From assembly GCA_030597865.1 (NCBI GenBank), contig JAUVQZ010000164.1:1-6457 (forward strand): a stretch of 6,457 nt of DNA, in the 5' to 3' direction. This document shows positions 5,660 to 6,457 of this stretch, in pieces (the first letter of the stretch is position 1; every line of letters starts with the position of its first letter). Origin of the DNA: Pseudomonadota bacterium (GTDB taxonomy: Bacteria; Desulfobacterota; Desulfobulbia; Desulfobulbales; SURF-16). The position numbers were made by a program, and so were the translations under genes. The notes under the pieces were generated by a model, which saw nothing but the letters and a program-made list of their open reading frames with translations, ran no database searches and was not told the DNA's origin.

Positions 5660-6457
5660 TGAAACATCTTTTTCAACACTCCTCAGTATCCACCCGTGTT
5701 ATTCTGTCCGTGGGCCTGGTGCTCTCCCTGGCCTTTGTTGTTGCCACCATCTCTATTCGCGGCTATGTCAATGCCAAGATGACCACCAGTTACATGGAGT
5801 CTGTTACCAATCTCTTTGATGCCTTTGAAGAGGCGGTGCGCGGCTCCCTGGAGCGGGGACAGATGAAGAATTTCGAGCGCCTGCTGCAACAGCAAAAACG
5901 GATTGATGGCATTTTGGTCGCCTCCCTCTATGATCTGAAGGGTGAGTTGGATATGTCCTCCAACGGTGACCAGGCCAAGCTCAAAAAAATACCGGATGAA
6001 CTGTTTAATCGTCTGGATCGGCAGCATGAGATGATCATCGAGTTGCAGGGCGAGCAGATCAATATCTTTGCCCCCCAGGCCATCACCCCTGATTGTCTCC
6101 GCTGTCATCTTGACTGGCAGGAGGGCGGCCAGGGCGGCATCCTCTATTTCTCCTATGATATTCTGCCCCTCAAAAAGACCATTGGTCAGCTCCAGTGGGT
6201 ACTGCTGGGTGGTAGTCTCCTGTTGCTGGTCCTTACCATGGTGGTGATCTTTATTGTCATGCGTAAACAGATCAGTCAACCAGTCAATTTGATCATTGCT
6301 GAGTTGACCGACAGTAGCAATGAGGTGTCAACCAGTTCCAAGACCACGGCCGTTTCAAGTCAGACCCTTGCCAGCCATGCGGCCCAGCAGGCGGCCTCTC
6401 TGGAGGAGATCAGTGCTACCATTGAGCAGATGTCATCGATGACCAGCCAGAACGCCG
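5659..6457 (+). CDS. Methyl-accepting chemotaxis protein with periplasmic CxxCH sensor domain (3' end outside window)
   Basis: A membrane chemoreceptor that would signal to CheA. The first 266 residues are visible. A first membrane helix spans about residues 13-35, a periplasmic domain about 36-176, and a second helix about 178-201. The periplasmic part holds PDCLRCH (Cys146, Cys149, His150), a c-type haem attachment motif, shortly before the second helix. This layout recalls redox or ligand sensors of Desulfobacterota such as the haem-c receptor DcrA of Desulfovibrio vulgaris. After the second helix RKQISQPVNLII looks like only the start of a HAMP domain, then the cytoplasmic signalling coil begins (ASLEEISATIEQMSSMTSQNA), typical of MCPs. 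The methylation and CheA/CheW hairpin regions lie beyond the window. ATG overlaps the small-subunit TGA by one base (TGATG), with AGGAG eight bases upstream, implying translational coupling to the hydrogenase. Confidence 0.9.
   Translation, partial: MKHLFQHSSVSTRVILSVGLVLSLAFVVATISIRGYVNAKMTTSYMESVTNLFDAFEEAVRGSLERGQMKNFERLLQQQKRIDGILVASLYDLKGELDMSSNGDQAKLKKIPDELFNRLDRQHEMIIELQGEQINIFAPQAITPDCLRCHLDWQEGGQGGILYFSYDILPLKKTIGQLQWVLLGGSLLLLVLTMVVIFIVMRKQISQPVNLIIAELTDSSNEVSTSSKTTAVSSQTLASHAAQQAASLEEISATIEQMSSMTSQNA

Noticed and set aside
5683..6279. A 198-codon minus-strand open frame over the receptor gene
   Set aside because: The plus strand encodes a well-formed MCP with two membrane helices and a signalling domain. 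The minus translation is rich in H, Q and G with no motif, typical of a shadow frame.
1..6457. CRISPR array, tRNA or rRNA genes, transposase
   Set aside because: No regularly spaced repeats, no tRNA-like cloverleaf noticed in the gaps, no rRNA sequence and no transposase-like protein were seen.

Overview
The window looks like chromosomal DNA from an anaerobic Gram-negative bacterium. A sulfate-reducing or sulfur-disproportionating member of the Desulfobacterota, near Desulfobulbales, is the best guess. The reasons are the proB-proA-nadD housekeeping cluster, a Tat-exported periplasmic [NiFe] hydrogenase related to the Desulfovibrio-type enzymes, and a chemoreceptor whose periplasmic domain carries a CxxCH haem-c motif. 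The taxonomic call is inference; no rRNA gene is present. All genes lie on the + strand.

Left half (1-3031): the C-terminal two thirds of glutamate 5-kinase (proB), complete gamma-glutamyl phosphate reductase (proA), and nicotinate-nucleotide adenylyltransferase (nadD). ProB and ProA are consecutive steps of proline synthesis from glutamate; NadD belongs to NAD synthesis. The two gaps around proA (779-952 and about 2210-2375) hold related sequences. Each is bounded by inverted arms with a TTGAGAA...TTCTCAA core, and each contains a gaaaaagta(ta)cccc(c)aaggg block. They look like two diverged copies of a small non-coding repeat. The second copy runs into the nadD reading frame and seems to supply about 21 non-family residues at its N terminus.

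A 183-bp gap (3032-3214) opens with a run of ten T and holds a weak promoter-like pair, short dyads and a good ribosome binding site. It separates the housekeeping genes from what looks like a new transcription unit.

Right half (3215-6457): a hydrogenase large subunit, then the small subunit (15-nt gap), then a methyl-accepting chemotaxis protein whose start codon overlaps the small-subunit stop by one base and which runs off the window. The large subunit stops exactly at the His of its C-terminal nickel motif (DPCMACSVH, stop), so it lacks the peptide normally removed by a maturation protease. The small subunit has a Tat signal, ligands for three iron-sulfur clusters (with Cys in place of the usual Pro at the medial cluster) and no C-terminal membrane anchor. 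No cytochrome b or other electron-transfer subunit lies between the hydrogenase and the receptor.

The most interesting hypothesis is that the three genes form one functional unit, in which H2 oxidation by the periplasmic hydrogenase changes the redox state of the receptor's haem and so steers motility towards or away from H2. The gene layout and motifs are seen directly; the electron path and the behaviour are inference.
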